Source: Phascolarctos cinereus (taxonomy: Eukaryota; Chordata; Mammalia; Diprotodontia; Phascolarctidae). Taken from it: 64,000 nt of DNA. The stretch covers positions 9,354,501 through 9,418,500 of the forward strand of contig NW_018344008.1 in NCBI RefSeq assembly GCF_002099425.1, read 5' to 3'. The notes under the pieces are model-generated. The model was given only the letters and a program-made list of their open reading frames with translations. It was not told where the DNA came from and made no database searches. The position numbers and the translations under genes are program-made. Below, one piece after another: positions 11,831-23,950 of the stretch; positions within the stretch are counted from its first letter, which is position 1; each line of letters begins with the position of its first letter.

Positions 11831-12653
11831 CTTTATCCTTCTCAGACTCTGTAGCATTTGACACTGCTGATAATCTACTCATCCTAGAGACTCCTCTCTG
11901 CATTTTAAAACACTGCTATCTTTTGATTTTCCTCCTACCTGTATGACAGCTCCTTTTCATTTTCTTTTGCTGGATCTTTATATATGTCATACTCACTAAC
12001 TGTGACTGTACCTCAAAGTTCTGTCACATAACCTCTTCTCTTTTCTTTCTATCATCTCTCATTTGGTGATTTCATCAGCTCCCATGAGTTCAATTATCAT
12101 CTCTATGAATATGACTCCCAGATCAAGCTATCCAGCTCTAGTAGCTTTCCTGACCTCTAGTCTTACATCATCATCTTTGTACATTTTGAACTGTCCCGTA
12201 AGTGTTTCAAAGTCAGTATGTACAAAATAGAAGTCAATATCTTTGCCCCTCCCCTCACCAAGTCACCCCTCTTCTGAACTTTCCTGTTACTGTTAAAGCC
12301 ACCACCATACTTTCAATCATTCAGGTTTACAACCTTGGTGTCATTCTCATCTTCTCATTCTTCATCACCACCATGTATCAAATCAGTTGCCAAATCATGT
12401 CATTTTTATCTCTACAATATCTCATGTGTATGTTTCCTTCTCAACATTCACACAGTCCCACCTTCGTTGAGGCCCTCATCACCTCTCACTTGGACTTTTA
12501 CAACAGCCTCCCTACCTCAAAATTTCTCCTCAATCCAATCCATCCTGCACACTGTTAGTTGACAAAGTGATTTTCATGAAAGTGTAGATCTGACCACATT
12601 GTTCTCCCCAGCTACCTGATAAATTTCCCTATTACTTCGAAAATCAAACATGT
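11830..12653 (+). repeat. L2 LINE, ORF2 reverse-transcriptase region
   Basis: The translation shows RT remnants: a TFDTADN-type motif near 11855, GDFISSHEFNYHLYEYDSQ with a degenerate YADD near 12065-12120, and ALITSHLDFYNSLPTS near 12480. Frames are broken by stops. Confidence 0.75.
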
Positions 12654-12804
12654 AGGGCAGCTAGGTGGTGCAGTGGAAAGAGCACCAGCCCTGAAGTCAG
12701 AAGTACCTGAGTTCAAATCCGGCCTCAGACCAAACACTTGACACGCTTACTAGCTGTGTGACCCTAAGCAAGTCACTTAACCCCAACTGCCTAAAAAAAA
12801 AAAA
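12654..12804 (+). repeat. marsupial tRNA-like SINE
   Basis: GGGCAGCTAGGTGGTGCAGT through CAAGTCACTTAACCCCAACT and an A12 tail, inserted at the 3' side of an L2 copy. Confidence 0.93.
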
Positions 12805-12820
12805 GATATCCAATAAATCC

Positions 12821-13064
12821 TGTTGTTCTTCAGTTGTTTGGTATTGTCTGACTCTGCATGACCCCATTTAAGGTTTTCATGGCAAAGACACTGGAGAGGT
12901 TTACTATTTCCTTCTCTAGCTCATTTTATAGATGATGAAACTGAGGAAAACAGGGTTAAATATCTTGCCCAGAGTCATAACAGATAGTGAGTGTCTGAGG
13001 CTGGATTTAAATTAGTTTCTTATTTACTCTAAGCCCAGTGCTCTATCCATTGAGCTACCCAGTA
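12821..13064 (-). repeat. composite SINE (tRNA-like head, RTE-like tail)
   Basis: Antisense order: an RTE-type tail (GTCTGACTCTGCATGACCCC), TTCCTTCTCTAGCTCATTTT, GATGATGAAACTGAGG, and a degenerate tRNA-like head (CTATCCATTGAGCTACCCAG). Its tail resembles the RTE LINE at 23235, the likely source of its mobilisation machinery. Confidence 0.85.
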
Positions 13065-14190
13065 TGTCTAGCCTCTTTTGCTTGTTTTTTTTTAATTTAT
13101 GTGGATTATTTCTTTTTACATAAAAGAAAATTTAAAAAAAAAAGAAAATTGGTGATCCACTAATCTTGGTTGTATGATTAATACTGTAGTGAACAGAGGT
13201 TTCTGGAGAAGACTTGAATTTGGATTGAAAAAGAGACATTGTGCTAGAGTGCTAAGCAGAGAAAAGTCCCTGTTAGAAGTCACAAACATACTCAAGGTGC
13301 ATTTAAGGTACTGCTCCCAAACCAGCTCTAGCCTGTAAGCAGGAGAGATTTTAAACAGAGAGAGATACTCATTCAAGTTATTTTGAAATACTGAGAGATA
13401 AAAGACCAGGAAGGAAGATTTAGTTGGAAACCTGACAATGATAGTTTCCTATTCCCTGATATTAGTACATGCATCATTATGTATTCTGGTATACTCTGGC
13501 CCTTTCTCCCAAAGTCAGGCAAGTTACATCCCCCTCAGGGCTCCAATGTACCCGACGGAGGTTTTTGAATGACTTTTCCTCTACTGCCAGCAACTCAAGC
13601 TCTACCTCCCTTTCCCCTAGCTGTGTTTCCCCCATTTTTAGGTTCCTGTGATTATTTCTCCAATTCCATTCAACCACTCAACATTGGGTAGCTTTCACAA
13701 ATATTTACTTCTAAGACACAGACATATTTACTTCTAAAAACAAAGTAAAAACACCTCCACCCCAAAACCTCAGATCATACTCTTCCCTACAGCACAATAG
13801 TCTCTAGGGAAATAGGCTCAACCTAGCTCAGCTCCTACCTATTATTGATCCCAAATTCATGTACAGAGGTGGTACCACTGCCAGATGAGTACTTTTCTCA
13901 TTTACCACCGGGTTGGGGTGCCAAAGGTCACTCCCAAAGTTTATGCCTTGTTCTTCAAGGCATTAATCCTGTGTGGGCTGCAAATCATAACTCTGGAACA
14001 ACAGAGTGTTCAAGAAACCCTCTGGACCTTTCATACTCACAAAGTCATTGGCTTTGCTACATTCACTGGTTGTAAAACCCCTCCAAGGGCAATGATAAAA
14101 AAAGAGACAGTACCTGGAACTAAAAGGACTTTTTGAATGCCTCTGTAGCCAATAAAAGAGACTCTTCTTACTCGCTATTTGGCCAAAATT
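13065..14190. other. unclassified sequence
   Basis: A T-rich stretch is followed by unique-looking DNA. Two overlapping open frames at 13845-14136 (76 and 83 codons) show no family I know and no coding bias between them. I do not call a gene. Confidence 0.4.
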
Positions 14191-15000
14191 ACTGGGAACT
14201 ATCTCAGAAGAAAAAAGAAGAAATTACCTTTCAGAACTAGGAAGAGGGAAAGATTTCATGACAAAACAAGCGATAGAGAGGATCATACAAGATAAAACAG
14301 GCAATTTTGATTATTTAAAACTGAGAAATTTTTGCACAAACAAATAAATTAGAAGGGAAACAGATAACAAGGAAAAAAAATCTTTACAGTTTTGTCTGAG
14401 ACCTCATATCCAAGATACATAAGAAGTAAATTCAAATGCATAAGTCTAAGGGCCATTCCCCAACTGATAAATGGTCAAAAGACATGAACAGACCATTTTC
14501 AAGGAACTAATCAAAGCTATCAACAATCATATGGAAAAAATGCTCGATTAGAGAAATTAAAATTAAAGCAACCTTAAGGTTCTTCCTCATACCTATCAGA
14601 CTGGAAAAGATGACAGGAGAGGAAAATAACAAAAATTGGTGAGACTTGGAAAAACAGATACTCTGGTGCACTGTCAGTATAACTGAATGGGTCTAGCCAT
14701 TATAACCAAGAAAGCTATTATATTGTGCATAATCTTAGACTCATTTATGCTACTAGGCCTATATCCCCAAAGAATTAAAAGAAAGAGGAAAAGGGTGTAT
14801 ATATATACAAAAACATTTAGAGGAGCTCTTTTTGTGGTAACACAAAATTGAATATTAAGGAGGTATCCTCCTATTAGGGAATGGCTAAACAAACTATGGC
14901 ATATGAATGTAATGGAATATTACTGTGCCATAAGAAATTATGAAATGGAAAATTTCAGAGAAAACTAGTGAGACCTCTGTCACTGACAAAAACAAGTGAG
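14190..15000 (+). repeat. L1 LINE ORF2 and 3' fragment
   Basis: GGAAAGATTTCATGACAAAA, TTTGCACAAACAAATAAATT, CATTCCCCAACTGATAAATGG, GAATGTAATGGAATATTACTG. Diverged, with short deletions. Confidence 0.8.
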
Positions 15001-15262
15001 AATATGATAACAACATTACAAGATGAGAAAATAACAACAGTACAAGAACATATAAGTACATGATAACAACATTATAGAGAAATACAATTTTGAAAGACTC
15101 TAATATTCTGATCAATTCAATAATAAACCATGAGTCCAAGAGAGTGAGGATGAAACATGTTACTTGTCTCATGACAGAGAAGTGATGAACTTAAAATGAA
15201 GGAAAAGATACATAGCTAAAATGAGCTTTTATTTTTTGCTTTTTTCTCACTGGACTATGCAG

Positions 15263-15263
<1 letters not shown>

Positions 15264-15328
<65 letters not shown>

Positions 15329-15336
15329 TATATATA
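15264..15336. repeat. (TA)n microsatellite
   Basis: About 73 bases of alternating TA with one interruption near 15320. Confidence 0.97.
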
Positions 15337-15689
15337 AGGCTCTATTCTTCAGGTTTTAAAAAAATCGTTCAGTGGATGTGGGAGTTGTGGGAGAGGCATA
15401 TTAGTTTTTAAAATGCTTTAAAAAAAAAAAGAGCAACATTTGGTTGGCCAACTAGAATCTGTTCAGGATGTCTATACGTGCTCAAAAGTCTGTCTCTCCA
15501 AGGCACTTTGCTTTCATGTCATCACAATTCTCCCAGAAAGTTTCCTAGTATCCTCCATATGGAAAGGTACTATCTTCTCCCAAGAGTCTTCCCAATGGAG
15601 ATGCTATCTAAGGCAGTCTGGGCATGTACCAGATCACTATTACAAGCACATGAATGAAAATTTTATCATCTCCTCTATTTTATTAGAAA

Positions 15690-16175
15690 TATGTTCTTCT
15701 GTTGGCATTCAAAACTCTTGACGACCTGGCATCTTCCTATCTTTCTGGTCTTCTAATACATTTGTCCCCTCCATGTATTTTACGGTCCAGTAATAATGGC
15801 CTACGTGCTGCTTTTTACATATAGCACTCCATCTCTCATCTCTGTACCTTAGCACTGGTTGTCTACCATGTCTGGAATGCTGTCCCTCAGCTTTACTTAT
15901 TACAATCCCTGGCTTTCTTTGAGACTCAAGTACCACCTTCTGCAAAAGGTCATTCACAGTCTCCCAAATGCTAGTGCTTTCTTCCATAAATAGACACCTT
16001 GCATCTACTTTGTATGAATCTTATATATAGATATGTATGCATATGTTGTTTCCCTCACTGGACTATAAGCTCCTTGAGGGCAGAGATGGTTTTTATTTTT
16101 TCTTTGTATCCTTAGAACTTAACATAGTGCTTGGCAAATAGTAAAAGTTTAATAAATGCATATTAAATAATTATT
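15690..16175 (+). repeat. L2 LINE 3' end
   Basis: GGCATTCAAAACTCTTGACG, CCATGTCTGGAATGCTGTCC, GGACTATAAGCTCCTTGAGG and GTGCTTGGCAAATAGTAAAA, then a short tail. Confidence 0.75.
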
Positions 16176-16667
16176 CCTACAGCACCAGTTGTTACCTGCT
16201 GCATTTCTTACAGTCCTTGCCTACTTTTTATCTAGACACTCTTATATCCACGAGCCAAATACATCTAAACAGTCATAATATCTACACTGCTTTTACTGAT
16301 TATCATAGACCATTTAATTCAGTCTCCCATTCATCGATTGTTCATGTACTGCAAATATAAAGGTCCAAGTAAAGTGAAAACAATGAAACATTTGATATCC
16401 AAATAAGGACAACTGCTTAAAATGTAACATTTTTCAGGTAGTTTAAGCCTATTGTAATTCTGCCTGGCCTTACAGATATTACCATATCTGCTAAATAAAA
16501 CTACAACTTCCATGTTAAAGATAGAGATGGATCAAAACATCTTATTAGTCACTTAATATTCATTGATGGCATGGAAAAAGAAGACTGATAAACATTCTCA
16601 GATCATACGATTAACAACACATCAGAACCCAACAGAAATACATTTGAAACAAGTAGATATTACTTAT
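16176..16667. other. unclassified intergenic sequence
   Basis: No gene, RNA or repeat recognised. Confidence 0.4.
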
Positions 16668-16881
16668 GGGCAGCTAGGTGGCAGCGTGGATAATGCATGA
16701 GGCCTGGAGTCAGGAGGACCTGAGTTCAAATTTAGCCTCATACACTTACTAACCCTACTTGCCTTAGTTTCCTTATCTGTAAAATAGGAGAAGGAAATGG
16801 CAAGCCACTCTACTATCTTTACCAAGAAAACTTCAAATGGGGTCACAAAGAGTTGGACAAGACTGAAATGACTGAACAAAA
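16668..16881 (+). repeat. composite SINE, full length
   Basis: Head GGGCAGCTAGGTGGCAGCG, middle CTTAGTTTCCTTATCTGTAA and tail GTCACAAAGAGTTGGACAAG, ACTGAACAAA. This is the sense version of the element at 12821. Confidence 0.9.
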
Positions 16882-17945
16882 GATCATTTCATCAAGCAAT
16901 AATAAAGGCTGTCAACCTTGGATTGGTCAAATGTAATTGAAAGTGGTGTACTTCTAGATGGAGCCTATGAAATGGCTCAGATCCAAAAAATGGAATCAAA
17001 AGGCCCTGATGGGCAAAATCTACATAAATTCAGCCGACAATATGTCAACAAAATGTATCCAAAAATTTGCTGAATCATGAGCATTTTGATGTAGAAAGAG
17101 AGGGGATTTATAATGGCATTTTAGGACCAGGTCATCACCACTGGAAATTACAGATAGGCTATCCTTAAGAAGCCTTGTAATGAGTGATCAATTCAGATTA
17201 TGTATAGAAACACTAAAAACTATGCAACAGTTCAAACCCCAGGCTACAAAAATTTAGCATCTACTAGAACATAGCAAGACATGACCTGATATGGCTGGAA
17301 TTATACAATGGAAGCTTCCTGTCTTTCATGAACCAACAGACAACAAATTCCCATACCATAAATATAGACCTCAAAATGTACTTGAGAATTCAACAGTAAA
17401 CTGAAACATTATCACAGACTGAACTATTTCCCACTATTACCCAGATGTAATATCAAGCTATAATAATTCAAACATAACATTTTAATAGATTTTACCATAC
17501 CAAATACTTCTAATATCCAAGCTCTATGGAATGAATAACTTTCAAAATATAGAGACTTAGTAGAGTGAATCAAAACAATGAGGGAACAGGTTGAGGTACA
17601 TATAATCAGGGTCACCCATGTCTGCTACTAGAGTTATACTGAGGATTCCTTCAGTAAGACTAGAGAAGAAGATAAGTTCATTCAAATATATAAATATATA
17701 TATAGGCAAAACTTCATTCAGGTATATAAAGCACTTATTTTATTTACTTGTTCAGAGAATATGAAATATAAAATAATGATTGTAGGATAGTGACTTGATT
17801 GATTCAATCTGAATTCCTTCAGAAACATAAGAACTTGTACATAATTATGGTAAAGTTATGGTTATATGTATCAAGAGACTTATTCGCATCCTGAAACCAA
17901 AGTTAAACATGAACATATACAAAGCATTTGACACACAATATCAAT
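16882..17945. other. unclassified sequence
   Basis: No long open frame. I could not match it to a known repeat or gene. Confidence 0.4.
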
Positions 17946-17946
17946 C

Positions 17947-18109
17947 TTTTTTCCCCCTTATTTTGTGAGGCTTTTGGGGTTAAGTAACTTCCCCAGGGTC
18001 ACACAGCTAGTGAATATCATGTGTCTGAGGCCGGATTTGAACTCAGGTCCTCCTGACTCCAGGGTCGGAGCTCTATCCACTACACCAATGCTCTATCCAC
18101 TATGCCAAA
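17947..18109 (-). repeat. marsupial SINE with a duplicated end
   Basis: GTTAAGTAACTTCCCCAGGG, GGATTTGAACTCAGGTCCTC and then GCTCTATCCACTACACCA. The last 20 bases are repeated in tandem (18070-18089, 18090-18109). Confidence 0.88.
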
Positions 18110-19050
18110 TATTAATCTTAAAATGCACTTTTGGAATTGTAAAATGGATCATGATAGATTTGAAAAGTACCCTATTATAAATCTGTTCAATATTAACAGA
18201 ATATATGGCCCATTGTGATAAGGCAGTTATGGAAAGATGAACATTCATTGTCAAAAAGGAGGAAGAAGGTTGATAGACATTTTCATAGCACTGACAAATA
18301 GGTTTAAAAGTTTTAAAGAAATACTGTTGGAATAAGCAAATTTGGTTATTTGAGGTCCTTGGTGGGGCTCTACCATACCTGCTGATAATCCCAGCAACTT
18401 TGTGTTCCAATAGTCACAGGAGTCACTGCCATGTGGAGCCCAGGGGGAGTTCATTGCATAGGAAGGCTGACAGTGTTGCAGCTGTCTGCTCCTTTTCTGT
18501 CAGAATCATCTTAAGGGGATAGCTTTCCATTTTCTTCTTTTTGTTGTTGTTATTCTTTTAATTTACACAGTAAATTTCTTGCTGTTTTGAAGTGTAAAGG
18601 GAAAGCTGGACTTGAAGCAAAATATCAGCCATCTTGGCAGAAGTCTAGGCTTTTGATATTCTTTGACATACACGTTTGATATAGTGCTTACTACCTTGAT
18701 CCATTCAGCTATTATATGATGAATTACTGGAATTTTCAATATATTTTAATAGTTCATAGGGACAATGGGACAAAATATTTTTAATCCATCTCAGGAAATC
18801 TGGAACATCAGTTATCTGCATACTTCATTAAAGCAAAAAAGCCTTCCTTATGAAGAGTTCTTCTAGATTTCTTTGCAGCCTAAAGCAAAAAATTCTCCCT
18901 TATCATTTAACCACGTACTCTATGGCACTCTTCTGGCCATGTCGGCTCAGTTATAGATATCTACTCAATTGTATTAGGCCTATTTCCTCTGGGTGCCAAT
19001 TAAACAAAATTGAGTCAACTAGGACTATAGCTTTTATGATTTAAAAACAA
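18110..19050. other. unclassified intergenic sequence
   Basis: No gene or known repeat recognised. Confidence 0.4.
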
Positions 19051-19190
19051 CTAGGGAGGAAGCAAGAAAGAAAGGAAAGAAGGAGGAGAGAAAGAGAGGA
19101 AGGAGGGAAGGAAGAAGAGAAAGAAGGAGGGAAGGAAGGAGGAAAGGAAATAGAAAAGGAAGGAAGGAAGAAGGGAAGGAAAGAAAAAAC
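19051..19190. repeat. purine-rich (GGAA/GAAA)n low-complexity tract
   Basis: About 140 bases of almost pure A/G with GGAAG units. Confidence 0.95.
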
Positions 19191-19496
19191 CAAGCATTTA
19201 TTGAGGACTTACTATTTGTTCACTTGACATATAAACCATAGCCCTTAATAAGCACCCAAAAAAGCTGCACTAACATGGTACCAAGTTCAATCTTAGAGGC
19301 TTCTCAATAATTATGACTCCCAATGGTTTATGTTTGCCTCACACAGAGGGTCCTTCTGGCTCATGTTGGCTTTCTCTAGGGACCTTCAGTTTACTTCCTG
19401 CAGGAAAACGAAGGTATTTTAACTTCATTATTGTAAGTCATGTCAGGAACAGAAAGAGATGTTATGGGTAGCACCACACTCATATTAAAAGCACCT

Positions 19497-19651
19497 GGGG
19501 GCAGCTAGGTGGTGCAGTGGATAGAGCATCCACCCTGGAGTCAGGAGGACCTGAGTTCAAATCCAGCCTCAGACATTTAACACTTACTAGCTGCGTGACC
19601 TTGGGCAAGTCACTTAACCCCATTGCCTAGGGGCCCCCCCCAAAAAAAAAA
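19497..19651 (+). repeat. marsupial tRNA-like SINE (left arm of an inverted pair)
   Basis: GGGGCAGCTAGGTGGTGCAG, TGACCTTGGGCAAGTCAC and an A tail. It faces an antisense copy about 10 bases downstream. Confidence 0.93.
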
Positions 19652-19660
19652 GGACTTGTG

Positions 19661-19814
19661 GGGTTTTTTTTGCTTTTTGATGAGGCAACTGGAATTAAGT
19701 GACTTGCCCAAGGTCACACAGCTAGTAAGTGTCAAGTGTCTGAGGCTGGATTTGAACTCAGGTCCTTCTGACTCCAAGGCCAGAGCACTATTCACTGTAC
19801 CACCTAGCTGCCCC
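19661..19814 (-). repeat. marsupial tRNA-like SINE (right arm of an inverted pair)
   Basis: A T-rich tail, then AAGTGACTTGCCCAAGGTCA and GTACCACCTAGCTGCCCC. Confidence 0.93.
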
Positions 19815-21050
19815 TTGTTTTGTTTTTACATTGGATAGATGTCCCCCAAATGGCCTCCAGATTTTAGACAAAAACTCCCTGGGAAAAGGAAGTAAAGTAA
19901 AGCTTTTCTCCTGTCTCCTTATCTCACTTACATGTTCTGATTTCTGAGGAAAGGTTACCCTCCTACTCACCAGAACTGTACCCAGTTGATTTGTTACTTT
20001 CCCCTCCCAAATCCTGCATAATTCAAATGTGTCTTTTAAGGCCCTGATGCTGGACTTACATGGACTGGGCTCAGTGTGGGAGGAGGCCCTCCCAAATAAT
20101 AACTCGATGGTAATTTGCCCTAATCTGATGTTCCCTGTGGAATATCTCAGAAAATAGCTCAATTATAACTTGTGTCTAGTTCTCCAAAGATGTAGATAAA
20201 AGACTCTCTAGCTTCACACAATACTCACGGTCAGAATGTTATCACAGAAAAGAGAAGCCTTTATTGAGTCTTAGATTTACCCCTTGTGCCTGATACACTA
20301 TTCTATACTCATAGTATTATGCTGTGGTTTGGACTCTTCTCAAAAGGGAAATAAATTTGAGGTTGTAACAGAGTCAATCTTTCACCCATGCCAACCCTGT
20401 GACATGCCCCACTTTCACCCCAGATATGCATACAGACCTCCAGCATCACGGCAGCTACCCTAGAAGTTTGAATTTCCCACCCTCCTCTCCCTCCAAGGAA
20501 AGCAAACTTGGGATTTCTAGAGTGCTAACTCCCTTCCCATTAGACTCAATGTCCCAATAACTCAGGGTAATGGCAGAAGCCAAAGTTCAGTGTTTTACTC
20601 CTCCATGCTGCATTTTCCAGCTCCAGAAACCACTTATGCAACCCTATTCTCCTTAAGAGACTGTTGCTATCATCCAGCAAACACTCCCCCACCCCCCACC
20701 CCCACCCCCGGTCTCTGTAGAAAGCTGGGGTCCTGGGACTCTCAAGTGTGAGGTTGCTATAAAAGCAACCCTAAGGGTGGTGCTTCCTAGGAACTTCCCT
20801 TTCTTTGACTAGAAGGCAGATCCCAGAATTTGCAGTTCAGGAACTCTCTTCCTAGACACTGGTTGAAAATATATGCATTTCCCAAGATAGCCACTAACAG
20901 TTCCATGGTTAGGGGAGAGGACTGTTCCCTTATTATAGGCTCACTCTTAGTTTTACTGATCTCTGATATGTTGCTGAAAAAGGAAAAAGGGCAAAAAGGA
21001 CAACAAAAAAAAGCTGGACTACAAGTGGCTTCCTTTATTATAAGATCAAT
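19815..21050. other. unclassified intergenic sequence
   Basis: Moderate GC. No reverse transcriptase or other protein motif and no known repeat recognised. A C-rich stretch lies at 20686-20710. Confidence 0.4.
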
Positions 21051-21080
21051 GGGGGTTGGGTGGGGTGGGAAGGGGGTGGG
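21051..21080 (+). repeat. G-rich tract (G-quadruplex-prone)
   Basis: Six G-runs of three to five bases in 30 bases, with one- to two-base loops. Confidence 0.85.
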
Positions 21081-21125
21081 CTGACTCTGTCCCACAAAAG
21101 TCTTAGCTAACCCAATTCATCCCCA

Positions 21126-21182
21126 GATGATAGACAGATAGATAGACCGGCAGACAGACAGATAAATAGATATATAGATGGA
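21126..21182. repeat. (GATA)n/(GACA)n microsatellite
   Basis: Imperfect GATAGACA and GATAAATA units, directly followed by an antisense L2 end. Confidence 0.92.
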
Positions 21183-21480
21183 TAAAGCATTTATTAAGTG
21201 CTTGCTTTGTTCCGGACACTGTGCTAAAAGCATATACAAATACAAGCAAACAACAAAGTCCTTGTTCCCAAGGACCTTACATTCTAATAAGGGAAGACAA
21301 AACATAAAGGGGAACTGGAAAGGAAAGGGATAAGAAGAGAGAATGAGGATACTTATGTGAGGGGCTAGGCAGCCTGTATGGAAGTGGAGCAGAAAAGAAG
21401 GTGAGATTGAAACAGAGACTAAGCAGCATGGTTGGGCCTTCTCATGATGAGAAACAGCTAGTTGCTAAGAAAAGTCAGTT
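21183..21480 (-). repeat. L2 LINE 3' end, antisense
   Basis: AAGCATTTATTAAGTGCTTG, ACACTGTGCTAAAAG, AAGGACCTTACATTCTAATA. Confidence 0.7.
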
Positions 21481-21484
21481 CTAC

Positions 21485-21800
21485 TTCCATAATATCTCCT
21501 CATCTCCACTCAAATAGTCATCACTCTAGCTCAGGTTCTTATCACCTCCAGCCTGGACTATTGTAATAGCTTCCTAATTGGGCTTCCTGCCTCTGGCCTT
21601 TTCTGTCTCCAATTCATCCACTACAGAGCTAACAGATGAATACTCCTAAAGCCCTTGTCTGATCGTTACTTCCCTGTTTAAGAAGCTTCGCTGCTTCTTT
21701 GTTGCTTCCAGGATAAAATATAAACTCTTCTCTGCTTATCATTTAAAGTCCTTCATAGTCTGACTCCAACCATTCTACTGAACTGACTGCTTCACACAAC
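21485..21800 (+). repeat. L2 LINE ORF2 end fragment
   Basis: CCAGCCTGGACTATTGTAAT, TTGCTTCCAGGATAAAATAT and AAAGTCCTTCATAGTCTGAC are typical of the L2 C-terminal ORF2. 21801-22800 shows nothing recognisable apart from an 80-codon open frame at 21951 with no family match. Confidence 0.7.
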
Positions 21801-22814
21801 GTAGACAAAGAGAGGCTGTTGCATTACCAAAGACAACAGTCTGAGGCAAAGGAATTCCTCCATTTCCATGAGCGCACCAATCACATACAAGTCAGGACAG
21901 AGGTGTGTTCAGGTTGGCATATCATGTTTAACCCTGCTTAGCTTTTCTCTGTGAGTTCACCAGTCCCATTTGCCTACCCTTCCTTAGGTGTCTTTTTTTC
22001 CCTTCTTCAACAGAGCGTGGAAGACACCAAGCCCCACAAATCTGCGCCGTGTCCTGTTCAGTGCTTGTTCATGTTGTCCCATGGATCCCCCCGGAAAAGA
22101 ATTAACTCGACATGCTGGGGGTTCTCCTTTAGATCTTCTAACATTTGGCTAGTACTTAGTTTGCTGGCAACACTGCAGCTATTTGTTTGTTAACTCCAGT
22201 TTCCACTTAAGCTTACTCACACGTTCTAACCCTGGGCCTCTTCTCAAAAACATTTATTCAAGCTCCCTTCTCATTGCTTAGTATCAGGTGCCTATTGCCC
22301 AGGTCCCTTGGCTAGGTCCTGTGCTACCCTGGACAACTAGATTTTTTGGCTTAACTTTTTTTTTTTTGGCTTACCTTCTAAACCTCTGAGATCCCCTATC
22401 CCAGTTTTCCAGTCTCCTAATATGAAGGCCTTTCTATTAGCTCTTCTGTTTAGATTTGAATTTCTTTCTCTCTGGACCTATGACACCTTTCTATTTCTTG
22501 TGTCCTTAGCTGATCTGTCCAGATTTCATCTGTAGTCTGCTTGACTTATGTTTCCTTCCAAATCTGCTAGGCCATCATTTCTTGCCTCTACATCTCCCCA
22601 TTCCCCACCAAACAATGTAGTGAAACTCCTCTTTTTCTTTCCTCAGCAAGCACCATTTAAGTGTCACTTGAGATTTCTCATCCTTAAATATTCTGTCTAG
22701 TTGAGTTGCCTGAGGGATACAGTGCAAAGGGAGATCCAGACATTAGCATGATTTCTTTTATTAGATAATCTTCTTAATGAATTTCCATGATGATATATAT
22801 CTCTCCAAGAGCCT

Positions 22815-22920
22815 AAAGAATATTCTAGATTCCTTAACCTAGTGTTTAAAGGTCTCCATAATCTAGCTTTTAACTACCTTTTCTGCCTCATCTGTCACTA
22901 TTCTCTTTCACTTTTTTTTT
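22815..22920 (+). repeat. L2 LINE scrap
   Basis: AAAGGTCTCCATAATCTAGC matches the same L2 block as 21485-21800, but is shorter and more decayed. Confidence 0.5.
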
Positions 22921-23034
22921 GGCATTCAAAGACTTCATAGTCCACTTTTGGGGGAGAGTCCAGAGGGTATCAGTACAATAAAAGGCAAATTGAAATAGAC
23001 ATCATCAATGTTGCATCTGCCCTGCCCGTTCTTC

Positions 23035-23235
23035 AGCCTCCCAGTATGGTATAATGAGAAAAGTATTGTCTTTGGAGACAAAAGATCAGAGTTCAAATGT
23101 TAACTGTTTCTCACTATCTGTTTAACCTTGGATAAGTCACTTAATTTCTCTGAGTCTCAATGTCCACCTCCATAAAATAAGGGTGTGGGACTAGATGGGT
23201 TCTCAGGTCTGTTTCAGCTTTAAATCTATCATCCT
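23035..23235 (+). repeat. MIR-type SINE
   Basis: AGAGTTCAAATGTTAACTG, TTGGATAAGTCACTTAATTT, ATAAAATAAGGGTGTGGGAC and GGACTAGATGGGTTCTCAGG. Confidence 0.8.
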
Positions 23236-23565
23236 ATTTTTCCCTCAGAGAGTAAAGAGATCAAATCAGTCAATACTTAAAGAAATTAATTCAGACTATT
23301 CACTGGAAGGTCAAATACTGAAGCTAAAGCTTAAATACTTTGGCCACATAATGAGAAGATGGGATTCATTGGAAAAGACCCTGATGTTAGGAAGACTGAA
23401 GGCAAAAGGAGAAGGAGGCAACAGAGGATGAGATGAATAGATAGTGGATCTTGGACAGACTTCAGGAGATATTGGAGGATAGAAGGGCCTGGTGTGCTAT
23501 TGTCCATGGGGTCATGAAGAGTCAGACTTGATTGAACAAGCCCAAAAGAAAACAGCTTACTTCGA
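23235..23565 (+). repeat. RTE (BovB-like) LINE 3' end
   Basis: TTTGGCCACATAATGAGAAG encodes the FGHIMRR block near the end of RTE/BovB ORF2. It is followed by GGCAACAGAGGATGAGATG, GTGTGCTATTGTCCATGGGG and TCATGAAGAGTCAGACTTGA. This matches the BovB 3' layout known from ruminants and reptiles. 5'-truncated. Confidence 0.85.
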
Positions 23566-23950
23566 AGTAGAAGCATTTAAGCAACAAGTGTAACAAAATA
23601 AATGACAAGAAAGATCTTCCTTTTACACACAGGAATACATTCTTCCCATAGGTTGCCTCTTCTACCAGTGGGGAGGGGACACATTCAGGGAACATATATG
23701 CTGAGGAACATGCATGGCCAGGGAAACTCCTGCTTCCCTTACTGTAGAGTCATTGACGTTCCCGGGTAATGTCATCAGCCTGCTCTCTATTGAGCTGCCC
23801 TCTCCTTCCTGTTGTTGGGTATCTCTACTGAGCTGCTCATGCTGCTACTTTTCTAAAGTCTTCTGTCAGTGTCCTCTCTCTTTTCTAGAATTATGATTAA
23901 TCATCATATTTATTATAGTTCTTAAGTCTTTCACAGTCATTTTCTTTAAA
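23566..23950. other. unclassified intergenic sequence
   Basis: No gene or known repeat recognised. Confidence 0.4.

Noticed and set aside
13845-14136. Two overlapping open frames in unclassified DNA
   Set aside because: No known domain, short, and neither frame is favoured.
19815-20640. Possible LTR of an old endogenous retrovirus
   Set aside because: No paired repeat, primer-binding site or recognisable viral protein part is visible, so the call would be a guess.
21951-22193. 80-codon open frame in unclassified DNA
   Set aside because: No family match, weak start context and no splice or promoter signals.
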